In this document: positions 23,985 to 35,512 of the stretch, one piece after another
Position numbering within the stretch: the first letter of the stretch is position 1
How the letters are laid out: every line of letters starts with the position of its first letter
Assembly (NCBI GenBank): GCA_903813345.2
Contig: CAIIXF020000001.1
Location: forward strand, 55,259,885 to 55,323,884
Source: Owenia fusiformis
Lineage: Eukaryota; Annelida; Polychaeta; Sabellida; Oweniidae
Direction: 5' to 3'
DNA length: 64,000 bases
Translations under genes and position numbers: made by a program
Notes under the pieces: generated by a model
Databases searched by the model: none
Told to the model about the DNA's origin: nothing
The model's input: the letters and a program-made list of their open reading frames with translations, nothing else

Positions 23985-24510
23985 TTATCCCGTGCTAGGA
24001 CTATAGTCCTGTATCAAGCGCATTCTTTTGCCTGTACGATTACAACGTGGGAGAATTATCTACGCCCCTTACACTTAAGATACGTACCTCAATGCATTAT
24101 AGAACTCAAAATATTACTTCTAATATATTGGAACCGCCGATTGTCTGGGTATATCGGCAGAACGGGAACATCTTTCTTTTTCATCGAGAGAGATTCCATC
24201 ACTTTTCAAGATGGCGGTTGGATTAAAAAGGGGATTCCCCCGTTTGACTGTCCCGAATGTGGCCCGGAAGTACCAATATGGAGGAATTTGACGGTTGAAA
24301 TAAGTTAAATATTACATGCAAATATTGCGATCAAAAATTTCTTCATGATGCCGATAAACCCAGACAATTGTGGATTCAACTACACGAAAAGAATGCTAAA
24401 ATACCAAGGGATCTATTGAAGTGTAGGAAGCGTGAAAAATTCTCCCATATTGTAATCGTACAGGCAAAAGATTGAGATGTTCTCAGGACTGTAATCTTGG
24501 CAAGGGATAA
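23985..24510. mobile_element. Foldback element with about 170-bp arms
   Basis: The left arm from 23985 (TTATCCC...) contains TCTTTTGCCTGTACGATTAC, found as its reverse complement near 24442-24472. Pairing continues inward to TTGTCTGGGTATATCGGC and its partner near 24350. The plus-strand ORF 23982-24308 runs through the left arm and centre and is not a real gene. Confidence 0.65.
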
Positions 24511-25054
24511 AACTCATGCTGTCATCAATTCATGATTGCTTTGAAACATTTTACACGGTGATCAGAGCAAAACACGCGATTTAAATGTTAGGGTGATAAA
24601 ATGGTGGCGATTTCATTTCGTTGTCATGATATGGAAATTATCACATTGCCCGGCGTGCTTGTGAAATAGACGGTTGGTCATGAGACAATTTAGCCTATAC
24701 ATTTGCGGATAATGTTGAGAGATGTCTTAGAACTAAGCACTCAATATGAGCATCGAATTGTTGGAGCTGCAAAGTGGAATCGTTTTTTTCGAAATAATTC
24801 TTTGATCCTTTGCTGATTCTGGCGGAAATAAATTATTGTATGCTGAAACCAAATGGTCATTCTGGACAAGCTGCTGTGTGCAATTTCGGTATGATCAGTG
24901 CTATACATCTGTGATAAAAATTATACACTCTGTCATAATATTCAAGTTTAGAAGATTTAATCATCTCAACTCTTTTTTAATAAGAATAAGATTTTGATGG
25001 TTAGGACAACTTTGGTATGAATTGTAAATATTGTTTCAAACATTTTAATTCCTT
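24511..25054. other. No features recognised
   Basis: AT-rich spacer between two foldback elements, with no ORF of interest. Confidence 0.4.
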
Positions 25055-25720
25055 TTAATTCGGTAAAGATTAAAAGGTGGATTGGATCGAGTGGATTGGA
25101 TTCATGTAAAAGGTGGATTGGATTGGCTATCTTCAAAATATGGATATTCCTTTAAAAAATCTATTGAGCTGCGGGTCCATCTCGGAAGATTGTTGCTCTC
25201 CTCCCTTCCACAATGTCAAATAATAGATGTAATATTATTTTGCACGGGTGGGCTAGAAGGGTGACCTGGTACCTGCTCTCTGATACCTAATTTTATTTTC
25301 ATTCCAAGGGTCATTTTAGACGTTTCATAAATCATAAGGCAGACTGATTTGAAGATCCATATCATCTGTTTTCAATCCAAACTGAACATAGCAGAAATGT
25401 TTTGCAAACATCCACACATCAATTTGAATGATAGCTTTTATCTACAGATCTATGATTTTATGTCTTACAAAATTTGATTTACAAGGGAAAGTAGTTAAAT
25501 ACTTAAGAGTATCCATGAACTAATCGGAGTACATATTTGTGGTTGCTTTGTTCTGATTTCTCAAAGGGACCTGTAATACTGTAGAGGAAATTTGCTTTGA
25601 GGGAGATCGACAGAAGAAAAATTATAAGGAATTCCATATTTTGAAGATTCCCGATCCAATCCACCTTTTACATGAATCCAATCCTCTCGATCCAATCCAT
25701 CTTTTAATCTCTACCAATTC
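25055..25720. mobile_element. Inverted-repeat element with GGATTGGAT ends
   Basis: About 100-bp inverted termini run from roughly 25060-25165 (AAAGATTAAAAGGTGGATTGG) to the reverse complement at 25617-25714. Each arm itself contains short direct repeats of GGTGGATTGGAT. The interior is non-coding. The 22-bp tandem array starts only about 20 bp beyond the right end. Confidence 0.65.
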
Positions 25721-25737
25721 ATTCAACCTTGTTACGA

Positions 25738-26160
25738 CATACATTGGAAACTACATATACATACATTGGACACTACCGTTATATGCATTTGACACTACAA
25801 CTACATCAGACTGTACAGATATATATATTGGACACTACAGATATATACATTAGACACTACATAAATATACATTTGACACCTCAGATATATACATTGAATT
25901 GGATACTACAGATGTATACATTAGACACTACAGTTAAATACATTGGCTACTACAGTTATATGCATTGGACATTACTGGTATATACATTCGAAACTACAGA
26001 CTGATATACACATTGGACACTACAGTTATATAGATTGTACACTACAGCTATTTTCATTGGACATTACAGATATATACATTGGCCACTACAGATATATACA
26101 TTGGACACTACAGATATATAGATTGGACACTACAGTTATATACATTGGACACTACAGATA
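25738..26160. repeat. 22-bp minisatellite, about 19 units
   Basis: Tandem units of about 22 bp with consensus close to ATACATTGGACACTACAGAT. Variants include CAGTTATAT and ACATTAGACAC. Overlapping ORFs (25641-26321) repeat peptides such as YIGHYRYIHWTLQ and are artefacts of the array. Confidence 0.9.
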
Positions 26161-27877
26161 TTATGAGACAAGAAGGTACAATTGTCATATCAATATTCGC
26201 TGAACCACTCACCTTCATACGGCAAATTATTTGTTCTTCCCCAATCGGTTCCAATAGTAACGTGCACCTGACCATTAAAAAGAGTGTTTTTTTAGTGTTT
26301 TCTCGAGTTGGGGAAATGTGACTTCTCTCGTGTCTTAGAAACTATGTATTACTTCACTTATGTCTAGGCTACTATATGGTATCAAGTTCCTGCTGGTGTT
26401 GTTGCTTTATAATTAGTGTCATTGGGTAAGATTGACAAGATAAATAGTTAATGCAAGCTAGTATCTGTTGACGTCAGACCTATTAGATGTATCGAATTAT
26501 CAATCAGACGTTTGTGATGGTATAACTCTCTCGCTCAGTCGCTGACGATCCAGTCGCGCCTGTCAGTATACAACTTAGTACACCATCCAGGTTGCATTCT
26601 CTCCATGTATGTGTTATTGGTGTATGAAAGTACTTCTTTATCTCAATCTTATTATCCGACCCATGATACCGAGAACTTCACTTCTTTTACATTGTCAAAT
26701 CCTGGTACCACCAGGGCATTCCTGATATGTCGCATGGCATCATTGCATGAGGGTCTACAATTTCCTTGGTACTACTACGACCTATAATGGTGTTATCATT
26801 GCGTTACATTTAATCCACATACCATTATCAACACGATAGATATGATTTTGATAAAGGTCGATCTCTTGTTGTTGGTTTACGATTTCAGCATTGCTCTATA
26901 AACATCGTCATATTCCACTGTTTAACGGCGTTTTACTCTTCTTCAATTGACATTTATAGTGCTTTATGTATACCTTCTAACAATATTTGGCGAAAGATGT
27001 TCTAAGTATGCAAAAATAACAATAAAAGAACTATAAGTCCGGGTGTATTGTTATTTATAAATCCCCGGGGCTGCTTCATTTCTTCCCAGTAAAACATCAC
27101 AGAAGATAGAAACCTTCAAAGAACGCGTGTCCTTTTCGTCTTCACTAAACTAGTTAAACGATACAATATTGTTGAACTTGATGAACGTATTTGTATTCCG
27201 TTGATTAGAACCGAAATGAAACGTGTAAATTGCTGTAACTCTAGCAATATGTACTGATAGTGTAATAAGTACCTCCTCTAAGAGTTTTTAATCGTGGGAG
27301 ACGAGATGATGTGATAGCATTCCTATTAATAAGTAATTCCATTCATTCTACACTGTAATCCTATTGTAAACCAAGTCAGATAGCTGGTCGCAATTTTGTG
27401 TTCTTTTTTCATTTATTTCCCTTTGTTTGAACATTCATTCCGCTTTAGGTTAGGCAACCGGAAGCAATACAACGTCTGTTTATGGCTATTTTAACAAAAT
27501 CAAATTCACCATAAATCCGACCGAGTGTAAATTAGTTCTTACATTTATTCAAACTCAACAGGTTTTAACATTTAACAAAATTCCCGGGCATTGCTATTGA
27601 GCGGGTGGTGTATATATCACCCGCTCACCTCAAATACCAGTTATATTCTAACATGTTATTTTCCATACTACTTGTGAATATTGATTAAAACAGGCCTTTA
27701 ACACACTAACCAATGGGGGCTTTCGGTTGCCTATTTTATAAAATGGGTGGAATTACTTGCCGGGGTGGCCACACAAAATTGAAAACAAATTCAAGATATT
27801 TCCAGATAATTGCAGAGTCGAATTCGCGAAACGGCATATATCTTCATAAAATGTAAAGGCGTTCTTATGATAACAAA
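26161..27877. other. No genes recognised; one perfect hairpin
   Basis: AT-rich DNA with short ORFs lacking recognisable motifs (26605-26787). The one clear structure is a GAGCGGGTG / CACCCGCTC inverted repeat near 27599-27627. Confidence 0.4.
27599..27627. repeat. GC-rich hairpin in AT-rich DNA
   Basis: GAGCGGGTG and its exact reverse complement CACCCGCTC are separated by about 10 bases of GTGTATATAT. It stands alone without a T run, so it is not a recognised terminator or RNA gene. Confidence 0.5.
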
Positions 27878-28344
27878 CACTGGTACTCACCTAGTCACGC
27901 CGACGATACGTCAGCGAAACAAGATGGAAGAACTGAGAGAGTCCTGGAAGTCCTAAAATCACGAGGGTGAGGCACTGAGCGTTCAGAGACAGGTACTCGG
28001 CGAGAAATGAGGATTCTATATTTACAGATACCATCATTTTGGTAAAAAATGCAGTGAGGTTAAAACTTGACAAAATGAGGGACATAGGAGAATTGATTCG
28101 AACTTAAAGTTGTACTCAAACCATTTTATTCGATTTAGTTATGCCATCTTACCGTATGAAGGCTGCGCTTTGTGATAGTGAACCATCAACAATTCCAAAA
28201 ATTCATGGTATTGGTGATATAAAGTCAGCACTTGACTTATAAGTGGTGTAAAATCGAGAAATAAAAATATCGAAAACGAAGCCCGGAAGTTCTTCCATCT
28301 TGTTACGCTGACGTATCGTCAGCGTAACTAGGTGAGGACCAGTG
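27878..28344. mobile_element. Inverted-repeat MITE, family A (well-preserved copy)
   Basis: The termini start CACTGGTACTCACCTAGTCA (left) and CACTGGTCCTCACCTAGTTA (right, opposite strand) and pair for about 60 bp to AACAAGATGGAAGAAC. Each terminus contains its own nested palindrome (TGACGATACGTCA type). The 467-bp interior has no gene. It is related to the element at 4634-5068. Confidence 0.75.
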
Positions 28345-29554
28345 ACAATGTAAAATATATTAATTGCCTCCACCAAACCTCCTCTCATATCCATCAATTA
28401 CACACCCATCCTCTATTCTTTTTATTTTACAGATTTAAAAGCTGTGCCATATTAGTAACGTGAACATGGGCAAAGTCAGAACTGAGGCAGGTGACAAAAT
28501 TATAATATTTTATTGCACCCTTGGGTGCTACATTGTGATTAGTTCAAAAGGCAAGCATATGGGTGGGCTTGGGTCCCAATTAATTTTACCTACTCCTTTC
28601 CAGACGAACGGGCCATTTGACGGGGTCATTTTTAAGTTGCTTCTCGTCATCTGGTGGAAATAAGTCCTCTTTCTTGTATGCGTTACATCTTTCCGACCTA
28701 CTTTTAGAATCTAGGTACATTTTCCATTGCATTCAGTAGATGCAGACTCGGGTTGGGGATTAACCCCAGAGTTCAAAGATGACCTACGCTCATAATGTAA
28801 ACCTGTATTGAGATGACCTTCGTCTCTGATTGGTCAAAATCAACAAAGAAAATTGGCGGCCTCAAAATTTTGGAAATACGCTTCAAATAATATGTTCATT
28901 TCTGGAGTGTTAACCAATATCATAGCTTCTTATTTCATATCAATACAGGGTGGGCCAAAAAAAGTTCACCCTTTTTCATTTTAATCTAATTTTCTTATTT
29001 TTGATGCAATGCCTCTAAAAATTGATATGTATATAGCTCAGACATTTCTGTACATGTTGTTAGGATTTGAGTGAAATTTATGCAACAGTGTTGTCATGAC
29101 ACCTTAAATATATTTATGGTGTGTCATGAAAAAAAAAACAGAAATTCACTTCATTTACAAAATGGCGGATTTCAAAAAAAGGAGGGAAATTTGAAAAAGA
29201 GTTATCATGGTAAATATAATTTTTATGTCAGTTAATGCAAAATATTACAAAGTAGAGTGTTAATTAATAGTCAGAGTTGATGATAAACACCTCTTTAAAC
29301 AATTAAGTACTCTTATAAACACCCGATACTACCATAGATGAGTTGGTCAACAAGTTACTGAAAATCCATGGTTTTATCCAATTTTCCTCATTTTTACGTT
29401 CACAATATTGATAATAATTTGATGGTTTTATGTAATACACTTATGATATAATTACAAATGAATAAGTTATTAAATTCTACATAATATAATTTGTACAAGA
29501 TGCCATTTTAATTCTGTTCGATCATGCTTTATAGTGCAGGGAAAAGGGGTACTC

Positions 29555-29762
29555 AGAGTTGGCTCCCTCGCACACATCTAAAGCGACAATGGAGTTCTTG
29601 CATGCCAATGCACCTGATTTTATCCCCCCTGACTTATGGCCCCCAAATAGCCCTGATCTCAATGTTATGGATTATTTTGTGTGGGGTGAACTAGAAAAAC
29701 ATGTTCATAGTGTTCCCATCCATTCAGTTCAAGAACTCCAACAAAGAATAACTTTTAGGTGA
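29555..29762 (+). pseudogene. Mariner-type transposase fragment (catalytic C-terminal part)
   Basis: The frame reads APSHTSKATMEFLHANAPDF and then WPPNSPDLNVMDYFVWGELE, the classic IS630/Tc1/mariner region with the last catalytic acidic residue in the PNSPDLN block. The residues expected just before APSH are lost to a frameshift near 29550. The frame ends abruptly after ELQQRITF, where the palindromic insertion begins. It is a dead fragment with no N-terminal DNA-binding domain. Confidence 0.85.
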
Positions 29763-31224
29763 TGGGCTAGCCCTTAAATTGCGGTATGGAGGTAGAATTT
29801 TGGAGACCATGTTAGTTACATCCTAATTTGTAATTTTCACCACAATTTGGCAATAATTAAGCAAAATTTTACAGCGTTTGGGAAAAAAATCAATATTTAT
29901 CCCCCCCCCCATGACAAAAGTGGGGGGTACATAGAAAATAATTAATTACTTTACAAAAACATTATGAATAACCACAATTTTTTCAGAATATATGCACATA
30001 TATGTCATTGATAACTGGTAAAAAATTGGTGACAATAGGTATGATGGTTGCTATGGAAACAGAATTTGATTGTCAAAATTTGCTAATTTGTGTCTATTTC
30101 GGGGGGCTAGTCAACAAAAAAATCCTATGTTAGCAAGTTATACTGAAAAAATAGTATTGTTTTAAGGTCTGGAAAACTGCATATATATGTCCTTCATGCA
30201 TTAAAATTGGAATGATGATTGAGTCTCAATCAAAAATATTTTAAACATTTTTTTCTATGACCCACCCCCTCTAAATAATCCAAAGTGGGCGTGGCATTTA
30301 ACTGAATGATCAAACCTACTTAACAGGAGATTGTATAGCCTGTATTATCACAATTTCAACAGAATGTAGGATTCTGGTATCAGTTACCAGTTAATATGAT
30401 TTTGTTTATCCCTCTCATTATTTACAACCCCTCCTTCGTCACCACCACCCCTCCCGTGTGACATAAGTAGGGGATACCTTAAAAATGGTTAATAACTTTA
30501 CAACAATGCAGTGAATAACCACCAATTTTTCAGACAGAATAAATGTATATGTCATCAGTAATTGGAAAAAGTCTTTGTAATTATAGGTATGATAGTTTCT
30601 AAACAGGATTTAATCATCAAAATTTGTGAATTTGTGAAGATATTGGGAGGGGGGCTGGTTCACAAAGAATACAATGCTAGCGAATTCTGCTTCAAAATTA
30701 GCTGTTTTAAGGTTTAGAAAAATGCATATGTATATCCTGCATGCATTAAAACCGAATTGATTAACTGAAATGATGATTGGGTTTCTATCAGATTTTTTAG
30801 ATTTCACTATGACCCACTCCCTCATTATAATCCAAAGTGAGCATGACATTTAACTGTATGATCAAACCTACTTAATAGTTCAACATTTCTACAGAATGTA
30901 AAGGATTCGATTGTCAAGCAAAGGACCGCATGTTGTTTGTAGAATGAATCGGGGGAGTTTTTCATGTATTTTGCTTGTGCTTTTTATCTTAAAAACATCA
31001 ATACACTTTAAACCATTTTATTGACTATAAGACTGCACCATATAATCCCCAAAAAATATTTCTCTTTTTCAAGGATTACCTATGCTGTTTTAAAATAGGT
31101 TTAATGTATGCCAATAATTTCTCAAATTGTGTAAATGTTATTCCCTAGAATTTTCTCTTTGAGAAATTTCTCATAGCAGTCCTATGGTATCCAAGCAGAT
31201 TTTGAGATAACAGGAAAGTGAATA

Positions 31225-32144
31225 CAGTAAAACCTGTGTTAGTGAACACATCTCTCTAGTGAACACCTTTCAACAGTGAACATTTTTTTTCGGCAAAACC
31301 TTTTTCCCCCATTGACTCCCATGTTAAAGTACAATCCTATAGTGAACACCTACCTACTGTGAACAGTGAACATTAAATCTTGGCAAATTTGATTGAATTA
31401 TCCTGTCTCTAGTGAACATTGAATCTGTTACATAAGATTTCTTGCGGATTTTCTGCAACTGCCTTATCAGAGTTAAGCAGTTAATGTTTATATTACCTGT
31501 GAAAAATAATTATTAAAAGGTCAATTTGAGATTTTGATCTCTTGTATTGAAACAGGTGTGACTAATTATAATTCTTAGTAAGCTTTGTTTTTGTAAGGCA
31601 GGATATGTGTTTAGCAGTGTCTAGAAGCATTGATTGCTTTAATTAGAGATAATCTGGTTAACTATTATTATCTCTATCTGCTAAGTCCCAACTAAATCTT
31701 TTTCTCATCTCCATCATTTTAAAAACCAGATAAGGTTAAAATTATAAGATCATTCTTAACTGACTCCATTTTGTAGTTTAATTAATTCAATCAAGTCTTT
31801 CAACTGACTCAAATGTGTTAAGAATTCCACTATTTAAAGAATTATGAAAAGATTAAAATTTGACAATAAAAGGATGAACCATTCAGGCAGTCTAGAATAA
31901 GTAAGTTTGTATAACACAACAAAAAAAACAAAAATTTGTTGCAAGTGTCATGGGTTATCATAGGTATAAAATACAAATTAAATCAGTTATTCCCTCCTCT
32001 ATTATTTAGGCTCGTTTAATAACTGGTCTCTTAAATATAATATGGCAAAATGCCGCGAAATCAAATCCTTGCTGTAGTGAACACCTACCAATAGTGAACA
32101 TTTTTCTTCGGCAAAAAAATGTTCACTATACACAGGTTTTACTG
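31225..32144. mobile_element. pogo/Tigger-like MITE
   Basis: Ends CAGTAAAACCTGTG...AGTGAACA are inverted at 31225 and 32144 and flanked by TA (31223-31224, 32145-32146). GTGAACA-type subterminal motifs repeat near both ends, as in pogo/Tigger MITEs. The 920-bp body has no coding sequence. It sits at the centre of the palindromic insertion. Confidence 0.7.
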
Positions 32145-32689
32145 TAATTAATACACACCTCATTGGGTTGTGATATAAACCAAAACAATAGTCAATAAAA
32201 TGTTTTAAAGTGTATTGAGAGAAATGCATGAAAAAAATCCCCCAATTCATTCTACAAACAACTTGCGGTCCTTTTGTGAATTCATGTAGACTTGTAGATT
32301 TTCTTAAGAGCAACAAAATAAAACAATCTACGTGTCTACTTTGCTACTCTTGTTCCCTCATAATCTCTTCATCACTTTTGATCATCAGAACCATGCCAGT
32401 TACAATATAATATATCTTCTAGCATTCCTTAGCGTAGATACAGTATTTCCTGGTGTCAAACCTTAGCCACATGATGGGGATGTATTATGAAAGGAGGTCA
32501 TGGGGTAGGTACAATGCTGTCCAACTCAAAACCTCAACAATACAACCAACAATCAACAGGTACGCAAAGTTCCTTATTGGTATAAAAAGATTCAGTCCCA
32601 AACATGTTGTTTATGATGATCATTGATGAAGATAACAGTTCACGTCCATTTGACAGCTTCACAGGCAACAGTACTGTAAAATTATATAC

Positions 32690-32850
32690 AGTTGTGTAAT
32701 TCTAACAGTATCATATGGTACCGTTTGGGCTATGGTACTGTATGGTACGGTAATATATGGTACCATAGACTAAAATAGTATTGTACGGTACCATGGACAC
32801 TGTACAGCACCATAATAGAATGGTACTGTACGGTACTATTAATGTACCAA
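32690..32850. repeat. GGTACC/GGTACTGTA-rich block
   Basis: Variants of GGTACCGTA and GGTACTGTA occur in both orientations about every 15-20 bp, with several GGTACC palindromes. It is neither a clean tandem repeat nor coding. Confidence 0.5.
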
Positions 32851-33576
32851 AAGTGCAGATTAGTGGTGTTTATCAAGCCATTTGATCCCAGACTCCTATG
32901 CATATCATCAGGACTTCCAGCATTTACTCAAGTCAAAAAATCCACCCAGTGTTAGGAGGTATTGCTTATCATTTTCCATTCTTCGTGTCATTCTTGAATG
33001 TTTGGTACTTTGTGATAACTCATTGTTTTCAATATTAACTAAGGCTTTAGTTGAAGTAGCAGTAATATAAGTTATTGAATGATTTGAAATGCAAAACAGT
33101 ATATATTCTGCTCGAGAAATTCTGTGTTGGAACGAGACAAAGTCGAATGCCAATACATAATATCGAGAGCAGAATATATCCTGTATTGCACCTCAAATTA
33201 TTCTATAACGTTTTTATCGTGTGGTCTTTGGCCAATACATTTTACTCAGGAGGTAATTCCTATGAAATATTCTGTATTGCTACTGAGATTGTCCCCTCTG
33301 TACCAATATTTTTTGTGTTGCTACGGAGATGATCAATGAGGACAATTTCAGTAGCAATACTGATTGGTACAGCACAAGAACTGTCAAATCAGAGGGCTTT
33401 ATTTTACAGATCATACGATAAGTAAGCTGAATACTCTCCAGATTCATGGAACTTTGAAATCATCAAGGATTCCAATTCCTCTTTTCTGAAGGCCTTGTTG
33501 AAATTTTTTCCACTGCCATCAATTGAACTGCATATAGGCCTATCTAAGATTCTATAAGTATGTCCTCGAACCCTTA

Positions 33577-34067
33577 CACCCCAGTCACATTTCCTACGGC
33601 CGCTGTGTGGTCTATCATTTCTGCAGCCAGTAGCTTTTCTACGCTCGCTGTAGAATTTCTGCGCTCTCATACTTTTGCAGTCACATTTCCCACGGCAGCC
33701 GCACAGTGAATTTTAAATTTCTGCTGATAAATAATACTTTTTTCATTTTATTTACATCAGGACAATTTATAAATGTTATCCATAGTGCTAGGATGTAATA
33801 TCAAATGAAAAGTGATTGTGAAACATTGACAAATAATGATTCAATCTTGTTGAGCCAGTTGATTTCTACGGGGACCTCAGAAATGAACAAATATTATAAC
33901 TCCGAGTTAAAATTTCTACGGCAACTCTGCAGCCCGTAAAAAAACTGGATACGCCGTACGGAGACCGCAAGGCGAGCGTAGTTTTCCTACGCTCGCTGCA
34001 GAAATACACTGATTTAATTGATCTGCGGTCGAAGTACGGCCGCCGTACGACAAATGTGACTGGGGTG
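33577..34067. mobile_element. Harbinger-type MITE
   Basis: Termini CACCCCAGTCACATTTCCTA (left) and CACCCCAGTCACATTTGTCG (right, opposite strand) are flanked by TTA on both sides (33574-33576, 34068-34070). The 491-bp body contains repeated GCGTAG/CTACGG motifs and no transposase. ORFs at 33404-33670 and 33866-34159 run through it and are spurious. It lies in the interrupted right arm of the palindromic insertion. Confidence 0.7.
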
Positions 34068-35274
34068 TTAATCTCATATATTTTCCCACAGCACAAAAGG
34101 GTATGGAATGTCCCCAATCTAATGAAATCATTGAAGTGAAAAATTAAAGGATCAGGCAATATTATAAACCTTCTTTTCTGCCCCTAAATCAAAGTTTGTT
34201 AATATCACCTATTATTATAATCTCATCAAAAAAATTATCTGTGAATGACACCCTATCATTATTTCAGTTTTAATGTATGTAGGAGACAGTTCCTAAACCT
34301 AAAACAATGGTATTTTGCAGCATAATTTACTTGGATATGATTCTTTATGAACTAGCCCCCCCCCCCACCCAATCTACACATATTCACAACAACCAAATCC
34401 TGTTTCTATAGAACCATCAAGAATTATTTCAAATTACTGATGACATATACATTTATTCTGTCTGAAAAATTGGTGGTTAATCGTTGCATTGTTGTAAAGT
34501 TATTAATGATTTTCAATGTATCCCCTACTTTTGTCATGCGGGAGGGGTGCTGGAGGAGGGAGAGGGGTTATAAATATTGAGGGGGATAAAAAAAATCATA
34601 GAAAGTGTTAACTGATACCAGAATCATACCTTCTGTTGAAATTGTGATAATACTGGCTATACAATTGAAGTTATCTACTGTTAAGTAGGCTTGATCATTC
34701 AGTTAAATGCCACGCCCACTTTGGATTATTTAGAGGGGGTGGGTCATAGAAAAAAATTTAAAAATATTTTTGATTGAGACTCAATCATCATTCTAATTTT
34801 AATGCATGCAGGACATACAAATGCAATTTTCTAAACCTTAAAACAATGTTATTTTTGCAGCATAACTTGCTAACAAAGGATTTTTTCGTTGACTAGCCCC
34901 CCAAAATAGACATAAATTAGCAAATTTTGACAATCAAATCCTGTTTCCATAGCAACCATTATACCTATAGTCACCAATTTTTTACCAGTTATCAATGACA
35001 TATATGTGCATATATTCTGAAAAAATTGTGGTTATTCATAATGTTTTTATTAAGTTATTAATTATTTTCTTTGTACCCCCTACTATTGTCATGCGGGGGG
35101 GATAAATATTGATTTTTTCCCAAACGCTGTAAAATTTTGCTTAATTATTGCCAAATTATGGTGAGAATTACAAATTAGGATGTAACTAACATGGTCTCCA
35201 AAATTCTACCTCCATACCGCAATTTAAGGGCTAGCCCATAACCTATTTATGTTGGGAACAATTATCAAAACAAT

Positions 35275-35355
35275 CAATTAACGCGGCAATAAATAAATGA
35301 CGTCATAGACTAAAACTGGTTGTGCAGGAACAAGGAGGACATATTGAACATTTAC
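35275..35355 (+). pseudogene. C-terminal tail of the same mariner transposase
   Basis: The plus-strand frame ends KLVVQEQGGHIEHLL and stop (35353-35355). This is the usual GGHxEHLL tail of mariner-type transposases. An in-frame TGA lies about 12 residues upstream. It is separated from the catalytic part at 29555-29762 by the 5.5 kb insertion, which shows the insertion landed inside this gene. Confidence 0.75.
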
Positions 35356-35512
35356 TTTAAAAACAAAACAGCCAAAGACACACCTAATGTTATATATCGA
35401 CCTTGTTTATGTCTCAGTTATCTACATATCAATTTTTTAATTAGGGATTGCATCAAAAATAAAAAATGAGATTAAAATGAAAAAGGGTGAACTTTTTTTG
35501 GCCCACCCTGTA

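Larger units (their letters stand above)
29764..35237. mobile_element. Large palindromic (foldback) insertion inside the mariner element
   Basis: Both ends carry GGGCTAGCCC followed inward by TTAAATTGCGGTATGGAGG, and the arms pair over most of 29764-30900 and 34200-35237. A second paired segment (about 30895-31020 with 32180-32272) shows the arms continue inward but were later interrupted. Each arm has internal direct repeats of about 550 bp: the CCAAAGTGGGCGTGGCATTT block near 30281 recurs diverged near 30832. No transposase is seen in it. Confidence 0.75.
28946..35510 (+). mobile_element. Tc1/mariner element, split by a large insertion
   Basis: Inverted ends CAGGGTGGGCCAAAAAAAG lie at 28946 and, on the opposite strand, at 35510. 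They pair for about 110 bp and are flanked by TA on both sides (28944-28945, 35511-35512), the mariner target duplication. Between them, two plus-strand pieces of one transposase gene remain (29555-29762 and about 35275-35355). The sequence between these pieces (29764-35237) is a separate palindromic insertion. Without it the mariner element would be about 1.1 kb and already internally deleted. It is inactive. Confidence 0.85.

Noticed and set aside
23982-24308. 108-codon plus-strand ORF with a CPECG motif
   Set aside because: It spans the arm and centre of a foldback element, and the start lies in the inverted repeat.
10843-26160. Possible CRISPR-type arrays
   Set aside because: The repeats abut directly with no unique spacers, and the DNA is eukaryotic.
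33404-34159. Overlapping minus-strand ORFs rich in Arg and Ser
   Set aside because: They lie across the Harbinger MITE at 33577-34067 and read its repeated CTACGG/GCGTAG motifs.
29555-35355. A functional transposase gene in the mariner element
   Set aside because: The N-terminal part is missing, there is a frameshift before APSH, a 5.5 kb insertion and an in-frame stop.
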